A stretch of DNA of 64,000 nucleotides from JAAYAY01 sp963674575 (GTDB lineage Bacteria > Planctomycetota > Planctomycetia > Pirellulales > Thermoguttaceae). Below the pieces are notes generated by a model that worked only from the letters and a program-made list of their open reading frames with translations, was not told the origin of the DNA and searched no databases. Below, piece after piece: positions 8,102-16,949 of the stretch. Positions within the stretch are counted from its first letter, which is position 1; each line of letters starts with the position of its first letter. The stretch covers positions 1,550,001-1,614,000 of the forward strand of contig CAXXQT010000002.1 in the NCBI GenBank assembly GCA_963674575.2, written 5' to 3'. Both the position numbers and the translations under genes were made by a program.

Positions 8102-8929
8102 CTATCGCGGCACGGGGATGTCCCGCCGCGAGAAGACCAGGCCCGCCAGTGCGTAGCCGGTCAGGCCGATGCCGAGAAGGATGCTGTTGAGACGGAGAGA
8201 CGCGACCCAAGGCTGCTCGCTCTCCAGGATCAATCCTGGGGGATCGAAGGCGGTGAGGAAGCTCAGGTAGCCCAACCACGCGCCGGGCTTCCACATGGAG
8301 GCCACCATGTCCAAGAGGATCGATACGACGAGGAATCCACCGGCAAGACACATGGTCCGCCATCGGTTTCGATCGAAGGCGGAAAACAGGGTGGTGATCC
8401 CGGCGAAGCAAAAGGTCATGAAGAACAGGTTCACGGCCCCGGGGAGGAAATCGGTGGCGGCGACGGGACCGCCGTCAAGTTCGACGGTGGCGACCCCCAG
8501 GCAGTTCCCCAGCCACGTGCTCAGCGCAAGCAGTGCCGCGCCCAGGGAAGCGACGGTCCCCACGGCCGTCACGATCGTGTAACGCCGGATCGGCAGCGTG
8601 AGCAGCAACTCGTACGTGCCGGCCGAAATCCCGCCGCTCACGGCCGACGAGCCCCGGGCAATCGCCCAGCCATAGCAGATCAGCAAGGTAATCAGGTGCA
8701 GGTAGAGGATGCTGATTCGACCGCGGGGCGTGACAAACTGCTCCAGGGGGACGCCAACCAGATCCTGAACGAAATCGGGCAGGAGCGTGAGGAAGCTGGC
8801 GATCGCCCCCATTTTGAAAAGGCTTTGAAACCAGACAAAAAACCAGCCAAACAGCAACAAGAGAAGGCAGCTCACCAGCAATTGGCCGCGAGCGTCGTCG
8901 AGAGCCTTTTTCCAGACGGCTGCGTTCAT
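8102..8929 (-). CDS. ABC-2 type transporter permease
   Basis: A 275-residue membrane protein with about six hydrophobic segments: near residues 15-35, 75-95, 115-140, 160-180, 195-215 and 250-268. The G-T-Y-E-L-L-L-T-L-P-I-R-R motif near residue 105 is characteristic of ABC-2 permeases, as is the C-terminal V-F-S-R-R-D-I. It would form the membrane part of an ABC exporter in the inner membrane. No ATPase gene is beside it; the only one in the window (26548-27573) has its own permease. It is flanked by unrelated genes. No strong Shine-Dalgarno site precedes the ATG at 8929, so the start is moderately certain. Confidence 0.8.
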   Translation of the reverse strand: MNAAVWKKALDDARGQLLVSCLLLLLFGWFFVWFQSLFKMGAIASFLTLLPDFVQDLVGVPLEQFVTPRGRISILYLHLITLLICYGWAIARGSSAVSGGISAGTYELLLTLPIRRYTIVTAVGTVASLGAALLALSTWLGNCLGVATVELDGGPVAATDFLPGAVNLFFMTFCFAGITTLFSAFDRNRWRTMCLAGGFLVVSILLDMVASMWKPGAWLGYLSFLTAFDPPGLILESEQPWVASLRLNSILLGIGLTGYALAGLVFSRRDIPVPR

Positions 8930-9097
8930 GGCAGGGACGGGAGAGGATGCCAGTGAAATTTCACCTCACGTTCCCCCCAGTCTATCCGAAAGCGAACTCG
9001 GCGTCTTGGAGGACACCGGTCGGATCGGTATGATGCGACGACGGTCGCTGTTCTTGACACCAACAAGCCACACCACTCGATAGAAAGCCGGGCTCAA

Positions 9098-9601
9098 ATG
9101 GACTCCCCCCTGGAACTTGCAATCAAGCAGATCGCTTTCGCCCGATCGTACACGCTGGAGTTAGTGGAAGGGATCGAGGACGATCTTTGGTTTGTCATGC
9201 CCGCAGGGTGTGTCACGCACATTGGCTGGCAGATGGCCCATCTGGCCATGGCCCAGTACGGGCTGTGCCTCTTCAGGCAGCGCGGTCGTGCCGACATCGA
9301 TCGAGAGCTGCTCCCCCGGGGCTTCGTTCAGAAATATGGAAAGGGCTCAATACCAGCCCCCTCCGTAGAGGCAAACATTGCCCCCGAGGAAATCCGGGGC
9401 CTGCTCCAGCGAATTCACGAGCAGGCGAACCTGGAAATGCCCGGTTTTTCCGAGGCGCAGTTAAACGAGCCCATGGACATGCCTTATGCGGTCTATCCGA
9501 CCAAGCTGGGCAGCCTGCTTTTTTGCTCCCATCACGAGTTTCTTCACGCTGGACAGATCGGTTTTCTCCGTCGTCTGTTGGGCAAAGAGCCGATTCGATA
9601 G
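9098..9601 (+). CDS. DinB-like four-helix metalloprotein
   Basis: A 167-residue protein of the DinB/YfiT-like superfamily. It shows the expected His triad for a divalent metal: H48 in W-Q-M-A-H-L, and two histidines in the C-terminal S-H-H-E-F-L-H-A-G-Q-I helix, followed by the typical L-R-R-L-L-G-K. The fold is a cytosolic four-helix bundle; family members include thiol-dependent transferases and damage-induced proteins, so the precise reaction is unknown. It stands alone between the permease (opposite strand) and the coiled-coil protein, with no operon partner. Confidence 0.8.
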   Translation: MDSPLELAIKQIAFARSYTLELVEGIEDDLWFVMPAGCVTHIGWQMAHLAMAQYGLCLFRQRGRADIDRELLPRGFVQKYGKGSIPAPSVEANIAPEEIRGLLQRIHEQANLEMPGFSEAQLNEPMDMPYAVYPTKLGSLLFCSHHEFLHAGQIGFLRRLLGKEPIR

Positions 9602-9864
9602 AAAGACGGTGGCCCGACTGTCTGACGAACGCACCGCCCGTGTGAGGGGGCCGTGTCAGCGATTGGACAGAAATGTCGTCCCCCTTGCGGACCTCCTTCG
9701 CTTGGCAGCGGCGGTGCTCGATCGGTTGAGTTGGCTCGACGATTGACTCCCCACGGCTGATTGCTCGACACCGGCTGTTGATGGAGAATGGACCCACATT
9801 GGGTCCGGCAGCGTAACCTACAATCAGGTTTCCGGACCTCGCATACTTTGCGGAGAACGCCATT

Positions 9865-10647
9865 GTGCTGAAGCTTATCCAAGCACTGAATAGCCTCCTG
9901 GGGATGCTTCTGGCGGTTGTGCTCGTCGTCTTACTGGGCGCAGGCGGCTGGTATGCCTACCAGAACTACTACGCCGCAAAATTCGAGCTGCAAGCCGAAC
10001 TGGCCGCCAGTCAGGAGGAGGTCAACCGCCTTGAAAAGGACCTGGAAACAAAGCGCCACGAGATCGCACGGCTCGGCACGGCCTTGAAGTTCATGAAGGT
10101 GGACCAGCGACTGGCCCGAATCACGGTTCTCTCGCAAAAGGGATCGGCCAAGGCGGGGGATCTGTCGACGCGTTTCAGTTTTGTCGAGGTCGATCGCGAC
10201 GGCAAGCCGCTCGGCGATCCTCGGGTCTTCAATATCGAGGGCGATTTGGCCTACATCGATTCCTGGGTGATCAAGTTCGGCGACGATTACGTGGAAAAGG
10301 GCGATTCGCTTCGATCCGCGTCGATCTGCCTTTTCCGCCGCGTGTTTGGAGAGAAGCAGCTTCCGGCCGACGGCTTTCGGCTGGATGAAGAAGGAAGGCA
10401 GCCGTCCGTCTATCGGACGGGTGAGGAAATGTCCAACTTCGAGAAAGATCTTTGGTCCCGCTTCTGGGACTACGCCAACGATCCTGCCCTTGCTCAGGAA
10501 ATGGGCGTTCGCGCCGCCCACGGCGAAGCGCCTTCGATCCAACTGCGCCCCGGCATGAGCTATCGGGTAGAACTCCGAGCCTCGGGCGGGATCTCGGTGG
10601 TGCCGGAGGAAAGCCCCAAGGTTCAGGATACGTCTCAGCTCAACTGA
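9865..10647 (+). CDS. Membrane-anchored coiled-coil protein of unknown function
   Basis: A 260-residue protein with a GTG start at 9865 preceded by GGAG. An N-terminal transmembrane helix (about residues 9-32) is followed by a coiled coil (about 38-75, E-L-A-A-S-Q-E-E-V-N-R-L-E-K-D-L-E). The C-terminal domain, about residues 78-240, is probably mixed alpha/beta and faces the periplasm. It contains R-I-T-V-L-S-Q-K-G, F-V-E-V-D-R-D-G-K-P-L-G and a later R-P-G-M-S-Y-R-V-E-L-R-A-S-G strand. No family recognised. The 3' end overlaps the convergent CsrA-receiver gene by 13 bp. Confidence 0.65.
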   Translation: MLKLIQALNSLLGMLLAVVLVVLLGAGGWYAYQNYYAAKFELQAELAASQEEVNRLEKDLETKRHEIARLGTALKFMKVDQRLARITVLSQKGSAKAGDLSTRFSFVEVDRDGKPLGDPRVFNIEGDLAYIDSWVIKFGDDYVEKGDSLRSASICLFRRVFGEKQLPADGFRLDEEGRQPSVYRTGEEMSNFEKDLWSRFWDYANDPALAQEMGVRAAHGEAPSIQLRPGMSYRVELRASGGISVVPEESPKVQDTSQLN

Positions 10648-11258
10648 CAGTGATCGCGACTCCAGAAGGCCGCGATCCGCCCGATGGACTCGATCAATTG
10701 ATCGAAGACCCTTGCCTTCGTCACAAAAGCGTTTGCCCCGGCGGACATGCAAGTCCGCGCTAACTCGTCGCTGGCTGCGGCCGTGAGAACCACCACCGGG
10801 ACGGCCGCAAGGGTCGGGGTCTGTCGAATCGTGCGAAGCACCTCCATCCCGGGAATGTCCGGCAAGTTCAGATCGAGGAGGACGAGGGAGGGGACGATCC
10901 GTGGTGACGTCTCATTCTCGGGTAAAAGGGCAGCGAGGGCCTCGCCTCCCCGCTCCACCACCGTGACCGCCGGTAGCCGAGCCTTGGCGAGGGCCCGGGC
11001 GATCAGGGCCGCCTGATCGGGATCGTCCTCGATCACCAGGACAGGGAACTTCCGCCCGGAATCAGCCGCATTTCCCGCGCTCGCGGGAATCCCCTCTTTC
11101 TTGACGTCTTCCGGGGCGATTTCGTCTCGCCAAATTCGAAGACTGCTGGGAGCGTCCACACCGATCTTCACGTGCTGTTTTCGAATGGCAAGGACTTTGA
11201 TCGTGATGTCCGGACCAATTCGGATCGATGTATCGCAATCGCGAGAGAGAACCAGCAT
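10635..11258 (-). CDS. CsrA domain fused to a response-regulator receiver domain
   Basis: A 207-residue protein. Residues 1-55 align with CsrA without gaps: M-L-V-L-S-R start, I-R-I-G at 12-15, V-K-I-G-V-D-A-P at 30-37 and W-R-D-E-I with R44. L4, R6 and R44, used by CsrA to bind GGA motifs in mRNA, are kept. After a 15-residue linker comes a complete receiver domain (about 71-200): acidic pocket E77-D78-D79, phospho-acceptor D129 (L-L-D-L-N-L-P), T159 and K181. The start at 11258 follows a strong AGGAGG; a longer frame would add 30 unlikely residues. Inference: a post-transcriptional regulator whose RNA binding or dimerisation is switched by phosphorylation. CsrA normally stands alone at about 60 residues. 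No partner kinase is adjacent; the REC-HisKA-REC kinase at 60459 is the only one in the window. Confidence 0.88.
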   Translation of the reverse strand: MLVLSRDCDTSIRIGPDITIKVLAIRKQHVKIGVDAPSSLRIWRDEIAPEDVKKEGIPASAGNAADSGRKFPVLVIEDDPDQAALIARALAKARLPAVTVVERGGEALAALLPENETSPRIVPSLVLLDLNLPDIPGMEVLRTIRQTPTLAAVPVVVLTAAASDELARTCMSAGANAFVTKARVFDQLIESIGRIAAFWSRDHCQLS

Positions 11259-11830
11259 GTCTCCCTCCTCTACTGCATGAAATGCCTCACACAAACGGCA
11301 TTCGGAAAAGTCGCCCTTTTTTGGAGAGGTCCAAATCAACCACCGCACGCAACCGCCGAGATAAACCCAGCAGGATGAAATACCCTTGCCACATTTTAGG
11401 GGATCGCATTAGAAGGGGCAACGTTTTTGCGTTCCCAAAAACAAGTTTCTTGATCAGATGTTCCTTGGCAGGTCAGCAATCGCCGAATGTCCAGGAACTT
11501 CCTGGCAGGCCCAAGTCGAGGCAAAGCGGGAAGAACTGCGATTCGTCAGATTGCCGGCGAGCCACAAAAGTGTCTGCAAGATATTCGGGCCCGTCCGTGA
11601 GCCGTTGCTCGGTTCCCCACGCCGCCCAGATTTCGCCTCATGGCCCTCAGGGTCTTCGAGAAATCAAATGGATTTGGTGTTCGGCCAAGAAACGACAGGG
11701 GGGGAAGCATACCGAATGCAGAAGGATTCGGTGCGCGGATTCGCGTGTTCTTCTTTCCCATGGCAACGCTGCTCGTAGAATTGGCGTGCATTTCGGACAA
11801 CAGCGAAGCAAAGTTTGCCCGGACCAGAAT
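11259..11830. other. 572-bp intergenic region between divergent genes
   Basis: It separates the minus-strand CsrA-receiver gene from the plus-strand respiratory cluster, so it should hold both promoters. No convincing -35/-10 pair or hairpin was found by eye. Frames crossing it lack ribosome sites and family motifs. The region near 11400-11460 is more AT-rich than its surroundings. Confidence 0.4.
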
Positions 11831-12490
11831 ATGCCAGCTTCCATTCTCCCGCGATGGGTCGACCGGATTCGCCCTTTGTTGGCGGTCGCCTTGGCCCTGG
11901 GGCCGCTCTACGTCGTCGGGCTGGCCTACTTCACGGGCTCCCCGAAGACGACCGACGTGGGATACACGCCCAAGCAGCCGGTTCCGTTCAGCCACGCTCT
12001 TCACGCGGGCGATATAGGGCTGGATTGCCGCTACTGCCACACCACGGTCGAAAACGCCGCCCATGCCGCCATCCCCTCCACCGACATCTGCATGAACTGC
12101 CACACCCAAGTGGCAACCGGCAGCGAGAAAACCCGCCTCATTCGGGAAAGCGCCGAAACGGGCAAGCCGATTCCCTGGGTCAAGGTCCACGACCTGCCGG
12201 ACTTCGCCTACTTCGACCACAGCGCCCATGTGACACGGGGCGTCGGGTGCGTTTCCTGTCATGGGCGTGTCGACCGCATGGAGGAAGTGGAGCAGGTGAA
12301 GACCCTCTCCATGGGCTGGTGCCTGGAGTGTCACCGCAATCCGGAGCCGCACCTGGTTCCGCCCGAAAAAGTGACGGACCTCGATTGGGCCCAGGTGATG
12401 GAACCGGAAAAACGTGAGGAACTTGGGGCCCGGTTGCGAGAAACCAACAACATCAATCCGTCGACCGACTGTTCGACATGCCACCGATAA
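11831..12490 (+). CDS. actA: Alternative complex III subunit A, pentaheme cytochrome c
   Basis: A 219-residue protein with one N-terminal membrane anchor (about residues 12-32) and five CxxCH heme sites: C-R-Y-C-H, C-M-N-C-H, C-V-S-C-H, C-L-E-C-H and C-S-T-C-H. Five hemes plus a single anchor is the known ActA layout. It carries electrons on the periplasmic side of alternative complex III, which oxidises menaquinol and reduces cytochrome c or the oxidase. The ATG at 11831 is chosen because it gives a normal ActA N-terminus; the frame is open for 600 bp upstream but without motifs. First gene of the respiratory cluster; its last heme motif overlaps the actB start by 13 bp (12478-12490), indicating translational coupling. 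Confidence 0.92.
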   Translation: MPASILPRWVDRIRPLLAVALALGPLYVVGLAYFTGSPKTTDVGYTPKQPVPFSHALHAGDIGLDCRYCHTTVENAAHAAIPSTDICMNCHTQVATGSEKTRLIRESAETGKPIPWVKVHDLPDFAYFDHSAHVTRGVGCVSCHGRVDRMEEVEQVKTLSMGWCLECHRNPEPHLVPPEKVTDLDWAQVMEPEKREELGARLRETNNINPSTDCSTCHR

Positions 12491-15400
12491 CAAACCAAGA
12501 TCAAACCAAGACGCATTGGCGAAGCCTGGCCGAATTGGCCGACGCCCCCGAGTTTCGCGCCTTCCTGGAAGCGGAGTTTCCCAAGAAGGCCGATCCTGAG
12601 GGGATCAGCCGGCGGCGTTGGCTCCAGTTGATGGGCGCTTCGCTGGCGCTGGCAGGAACGGCAGGTTGCCGCTGGGAAAAGGAGGAAATCCTCCCCTTCG
12701 CCGAGCGACCGGAAGGTCGCGTGCCCGGTGTCGCGGAACGTTATGCCACGGCGATGGATCTTTCCGGCAATGCTACCGGCCTGCTGGTGACGGTCTACGA
12801 CGGGCGTCCCATCAAGATCGAGGGCAATCCGAATCATCCTCAGAGCCAGGGAGCCACCGACTCGCTGGCCCAGGCCGCCATTCTGAACCTGTATGACCCG
12901 GATCGCAGCCGCCAGGTCATTCGCCGGGAATCGCCAGGAAGGGGCAACGTCGCGAATTGGCAGCAGTTCGACACCTTTGCCCAAGAGCATTTTGCGAAGC
13001 TTGCGGAGGCCAAGGGCAAAGGGTTCGCAGTTCTCGCCGAGGCAGACAGTTCGCCGACGCTGGCGAGGCTGCGGGAGCAGCTCCTGGCCGCCTACCCTGA
13101 GGCAACGTGGCACGAATACGAGCCTCTTTCACGCGATAGTGAGCGGGCAGGGACTTCGCTCGCTTTTGGGCACCCTCTGCGTCCCCAACTTCACCTCGAT
13201 CAGGCCGCGGTGCTCGTCAGCCTGGAGGCAGATCTTTTCGCTGACCATCCGTCGAGCTTGCGATGCATTCGCGACTACGCCGGCGGACGTGACCCTGCGG
13301 GCGAAATGAACCGTCTCTACGTGGCCGAGAGCTGCTTCACGATCACGGGGGCTGCCGCCGACCACCGGATCCCCGTTCGGTCCAGCCAGATCGCCGATTT
13401 CCTGAGGGCGATTGAAGCAGCTCTTGCGGGGAAGCCTCTCGCGGGTGAGCCGGACTGGCAGAAGTACGTGGCAGCCATTGTCGATGACCTGAAACACCAC
13501 GAGGGACACTGCCTGATTGTCGCCGGCCCGGGCCAGCCGCCCGAGGTTCATGGGGCAGTTCACCGTCTGAACGTGCAACTGGGGAACGTCGGCAAGACGG
13601 TGACTTACGCCGAGGCCCGCGATCCACAGCGTCCGAGCCATCTCGACGCCATCGCTCAGCTCGTCGAGCGGATTCAGTCGCAGGAGGTGGAAACGCTGCT
13701 CGTGCTGGGTGGGAATCCGGTCTACGACGCGCCGGTCGACCGCGACTTTCCGGGGGCCTACTCAAAGGTGCCCACTCGGGTTCATTTGAGCCTGGACGAC
13801 AATGAAACGTCGCAAGCTTCCACCTGGCATCTGCCTCGGGCCCATTTTCTGGAAGCCTGGGGCGACGCCCGCAGTTGCGACGGGACCTACAGCATCGTCC
13901 AGCCCATGATCGAGCCGCTCTGGGACGGAAGGTCCAAGATCGAGGTTCTGGCGAGCCTGCTCGGCCTGGAAGACAGCGGCTATGACCTCGTTCGCGAGAC
14001 GGCACGTGAACTGGCAGGCGCCGATGGTTTTGAGACGAAATGGCAGGTAGCGGTTCACGACGGTCTGTTGAAAGACAGCCAATGGCCTGCCGTAACTCCC
14101 CAGTTGATCGAAGCCGAAAAAACAACCGTCGGAAACGAGCTGCCAGCCTCGGGCGAACTCGAAGTCGTCTTCCAGCGGGGGGCTTCCGTCTATGACGGAC
14201 GGTTTGCCAACAACGGATGGCTCCAGGAACTCCCCGATCCCATGTCGCGTCTGACCTGGGACAACGCCGCGTTGATCGGTCCCGCAACCGCCGAGAGGCT
14301 TGGCGTGGCAAGCGATCAGGTGGTTCGCGTGGAAGTTGCAGGTCGTTCCCTGGAGCTCCCCGTGTTCGTCATGCCGGGTCAGGCCGACGGAACCGTTGGG
14401 GTCGCCCTCGGTTACGGACGAACGGCCGCCGGGCACGTGGGCGGAAGCGATCAGCACAAGGTCGCGCCCGTGGGGGCCAATGCTTATGCGATACGTCCCT
14501 CCAGTTCGCCTTATTGGGCGACCTCTGCCACCGTTGGGACAACGGGAAAGACTTCACCGCTAGCGACGACCCAGGACCATCACGCCATCGACCCCATCGC
14601 CGTGAAGGGCATGGCGGAACGATTGGGACAGCTTGTCCGCGAGGCGACGAAGACCGAACTGGCCGAGCACCCCGAGGTGATTGCCCACGCCCTTCATCTG
14701 CCGGGCGGCGTCGATGAAGACCAGCTGCAGTCGATGTGGGAGGAACACGAATTCGACGGTCGCCGCTGGGGCATGTCGATCGACATGAACAAGTGCATCG
14801 GCTGCAATGCGTGCGTGGTCGCGTGCCAGGCGGAGAACAACATTCCGGTCGTGGGCAAGGAGCGGGTTCTGGAGGGGCGGGAGATGCACTGGTTGCGGAT
14901 CGACCGCTATTTCCGGGGCGAGCCCGCCAATCCCTCGGTGAGCCATCAACCGGTAGGCTGCCAGCAGTGCGAGAACGCCCCCTGCGAGCAGGTTTGCCCG
15001 GTGGCGGCCACGATGCACACCAAGGAGGGGCTCAACGACATGGTTTACAACCGTTGCGTGGGCACCCGCTACTGCGCGAACAACTGCCCCTTCAAGGTCC
15101 GCCGCTTCAACTACTTCTACTATCACGGCGATCTCGACAAGCCGGGTGCTGAAGTGGCCAAGATGGCCTTCAATCCGGAAGTCACGATCCGTTCGCGGGG
15201 CGTGATGGAGAAGTGTACGTATTGTGTCCAGAGGATTCAGGCCGGCAAGATCACCGCGAAGAACGAGGGTCGCGAGGTACGCGACGGCGAGGTCCGTTCC
15301 GCGTGCCAGCAGGTGTGCCCCGCCCAGGCGATCGAGTTCGGGAACCTGAGCGACGCCGACAGCAAGGTGGCGGCCGCCCACCAGTCGAACCGGGCCTACG

Positions 15401-15513
15401 GCATGCTGGCCGAGCTGAACGTCAAGGCGCGAACCAAGTATCTCGCACGGATCCGCAATCCCCATCCGAGTTTGGACGATCAAGACCATGAGCAGCGGGG
15501 CCATCACGGCTAA
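12478..15513 (+). CDS. actB: Alternative complex III subunit B, molybdopterin-like plus iron-sulfur domains
   Basis: A 1011-residue fused ActB. A Tat-type signal (S-R-R-R-W-L-Q-L-M-G near residue 41, then a hydrophobic stretch ending A-G-C) sends the folded protein across the membrane. Residues about 75-730 resemble a molybdopterin oxidoreductase that in this family binds no molybdenum. Residues about 750-985 are a ferredoxin-like domain with 15 visible cluster cysteines: C-I-G-C-N-A-C-V-V-A-C, C-Q-Q-C-E-N-A-P-C-E-Q-V-C-P, C-V-G-T-R-Y-C-A-N-N-C-P, C-T-Y-C and C-Q-Q-V-C-P. Fifteen matches three [4Fe-4S] and one [3Fe-4S] cluster. It overlaps actA by 13 bp and actC by 26 bp. Confidence 0.92.
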   Translation: MPPITNQDQTKTHWRSLAELADAPEFRAFLEAEFPKKADPEGISRRRWLQLMGASLALAGTAGCRWEKEEILPFAERPEGRVPGVAERYATAMDLSGNATGLLVTVYDGRPIKIEGNPNHPQSQGATDSLAQAAILNLYDPDRSRQVIRRESPGRGNVANWQQFDTFAQEHFAKLAEAKGKGFAVLAEADSSPTLARLREQLLAAYPEATWHEYEPLSRDSERAGTSLAFGHPLRPQLHLDQAAVLVSLEADLFADHPSSLRCIRDYAGGRDPAGEMNRLYVAESCFTITGAAADHRIPVRSSQIADFLRAIEAALAGKPLAGEPDWQKYVAAIVDDLKHHEGHCLIVAGPGQPPEVHGAVHRLNVQLGNVGKTVTYAEARDPQRPSHLDAIAQLVERIQSQEVETLLVLGGNPVYDAPVDRDFPGAYSKVPTRVHLSLDDNETSQASTWHLPRAHFLEAWGDARSCDGTYSIVQPMIEPLWDGRSKIEVLASLLGLEDSGYDLVRETARELAGADGFETKWQVAVHDGLLKDSQWPAVTPQLIEAEKTTVGNELPASGELEVVFQRGASVYDGRFANNGWLQELPDPMSRLTWDNAALIGPATAERLGVASDQVVRVEVAGRSLELPVFVMPGQADGTVGVALGYGRTAAGHVGGSDQHKVAPVGANAYAIRPSSSPYWATSATVGTTGKTSPLATTQDHHAIDPIAVKGMAERLGQLVREATKTELAEHPEVIAHALHLPGGVDEDQLQSMWEEHEFDGRRWGMSIDMNKCIGCNACVVACQAENNIPVVGKERVLEGREMHWLRIDRYFRGEPANPSVSHQPVGCQQCENAPCEQVCPVAATMHTKEGLNDMVYNRCVGTRYCANNCPFKVRRFNYFYYHGDLDKPGAEVAKMAFNPEVTIRSRGVMEKCTYCVQRIQAGKITAKNEGREVRDGEVRSACQQVCPAQAIEFGNLSDADSKVAAAHQSNRAYGMLAELNVKARTKYLARIRNPHPSLDDQDHEQRGHHG

Positions 15514-16888
15514 CGACAACACGGTCAGCGATCCGCGACACCGGGCGTCTCTCGTCACGGGGCAGCAGGACTACGCCTCGATTACGGACACGGTCTGCGG
15601 TATCGCCGAGAAGGAAAAGACGCCGCTGGCGTGGTACGTGGCCTTTGCCGTCTCGTCCAGCGTGACGGGGATATTGTTCCTGTTGATCGGCTACCTGTTC
15701 ATCACGGGTGTGGGCGTTTGGGGCAACAACGCGCCGGTCTTCTGGGGCTGGCCGATCGTGAATTTCGTCTTCTGGGTTGGCATCGGGCACGCGGGAACGC
15801 TCATCTCGGCCATCCTGTTCCTCTTTCGCCAGCAGTGGCGAACGAGCATCAACCGCTTTGCCGAGGCGATGACGATTTTTGCCGTCGCCTGTGCGGGAAT
15901 CTTCCCCGGGATCCACGTGGGCCGCGTGTGGTGCGTCTATTGGCTGGCCCCCTATCCAAACCAGATGGAGATGTGGCCCAACTTCCGCAGCCCCTTGCTC
16001 TGGGACGTGTTCGCGGTGAGCACTTACGCGACCGTTTCGGCCCTGTTCTGGTATTTCGGAATGATCCCCGATCTGGCGACGCTCCGCGATCGGGCCAAGA
16101 ACAAATGGCGCCGGCTGGCCTACGGCACGTTCGCCCTTGGCTGGCGCGGCTCGGCCCGGCAGTGGCACCGCTACGAACGGGCCTACCTGCTGCTGGCCGC
16201 CCTGGCCACGCCGCTCGTGCTCAGCGTCCACTCGGTGGTGAGTTTCGACTTTGCCGTGGCCCAAGTGCCCGGCTGGCATACGACTATCTTCCCTCCCTAT
16301 TTCGTGGCCGGGGCGATCTTCAGCGGGTTTGCCATGGTAGTCACGCTCATGGTGCCGGCCCGAGCCTTCTTCGGGCTCAAGGACCTGGTCACCATGCGGC
16401 ACCTCGAGAACATGAACAAGATCATCCTGGCCACGAGTTGCATCGTGGGCTATGCCTACGCGACGGAGTTCTTCATTGCCTGGTACAGCGGAAGCCAATA
16501 CGAACTGTTTGCGTTTCTGAATCGGGCCCTGGGCCCCTACAAGTGGGCCTACTGGACGATGGTGTTCTGCAACGTCGTCGTCCCGCACCTGTTCTGGTTC
16601 AAGAAATGCCGTACGACCCCCTGGATCATGATGATCGTGGCGATCCTCGTGAACGTGGGAATGTGGTTCGAAAGGTTCGTGATCATCGTCACGTCCCTGA
16701 GTCGCGACTTCCTGCCCTCCAGTTGGGGCGAATTTGTACCCACGCCGATCGACGTGGCCATGTTTCTGGGCAGTTTCGGGCTGTTCTTCACGCTCTTCCT
16801 GTTGTTCTGCCGCTATCTCCCGATGGTCGCCATGGCCGAGGTGAAGGCGGCCGTATCGCACGACATCGAAGGCCACGGACATCACTAA
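15488..16888 (+). CDS. actC: Alternative complex III subunit C, NrfD/PsrC-like quinol-binding protein
   Basis: A 466-residue integral membrane protein with about ten transmembrane helices, homologous to NrfD/PsrC. Family features include the W-x-x-x-A-F-x-x-S-S first helix region, F-W-G-W-P-I-V-N-F-V-F-W near residue 82, G-I-G-H-A-G-T-L-I-S, the G-I-F-P-G-I-H-V-G-R-V-W segment, and H-S-V-V-S-F-D-F near residue 245. ActC holds a quinol site on the periplasmic face and is proposed to take part in proton translocation. It overlaps actB by 26 bp, so the start is translationally coupled. The His-rich C-terminus (H-D-I-E-G-H-G-H-H) is unremarkable. Confidence 0.92.
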   Translation: MSSGAITANDNTVSDPRHRASLVTGQQDYASITDTVCGIAEKEKTPLAWYVAFAVSSSVTGILFLLIGYLFITGVGVWGNNAPVFWGWPIVNFVFWVGIGHAGTLISAILFLFRQQWRTSINRFAEAMTIFAVACAGIFPGIHVGRVWCVYWLAPYPNQMEMWPNFRSPLLWDVFAVSTYATVSALFWYFGMIPDLATLRDRAKNKWRRLAYGTFALGWRGSARQWHRYERAYLLLAALATPLVLSVHSVVSFDFAVAQVPGWHTTIFPPYFVAGAIFSGFAMVVTLMVPARAFFGLKDLVTMRHLENMNKIILATSCIVGYAYATEFFIAWYSGSQYELFAFLNRALGPYKWAYWTMVFCNVVVPHLFWFKKCRTTPWIMMIVAILVNVGMWFERFVIIVTSLSRDFLPSSWGEFVPTPIDVAMFLGSFGLFFTLFLLFCRYLPMVAMAEVKAAVSHDIEGHGHH

Positions 16889-16897
16889 GAAGCGACC

Positions 16898-16945
16898 ATG
16901 ACCGAGACAGGACTTTCTGAACGAACGAGGCGAACGGGCGGTTGA
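16898..16945 (+). other. 15-codon mini-ORF between actC and actDE
   Basis: An ATG at 16898, preceded by AAGAAG, opens a 15-codon frame rich in Thr, Arg and Glu that stops 4 nt before the actDE ATG. Ribosomes finishing it could start actDE, which has only a weak ribosome site of its own. It may be coincidental. Confidence 0.25.
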
Positions 16946-16949
16946 CTCT

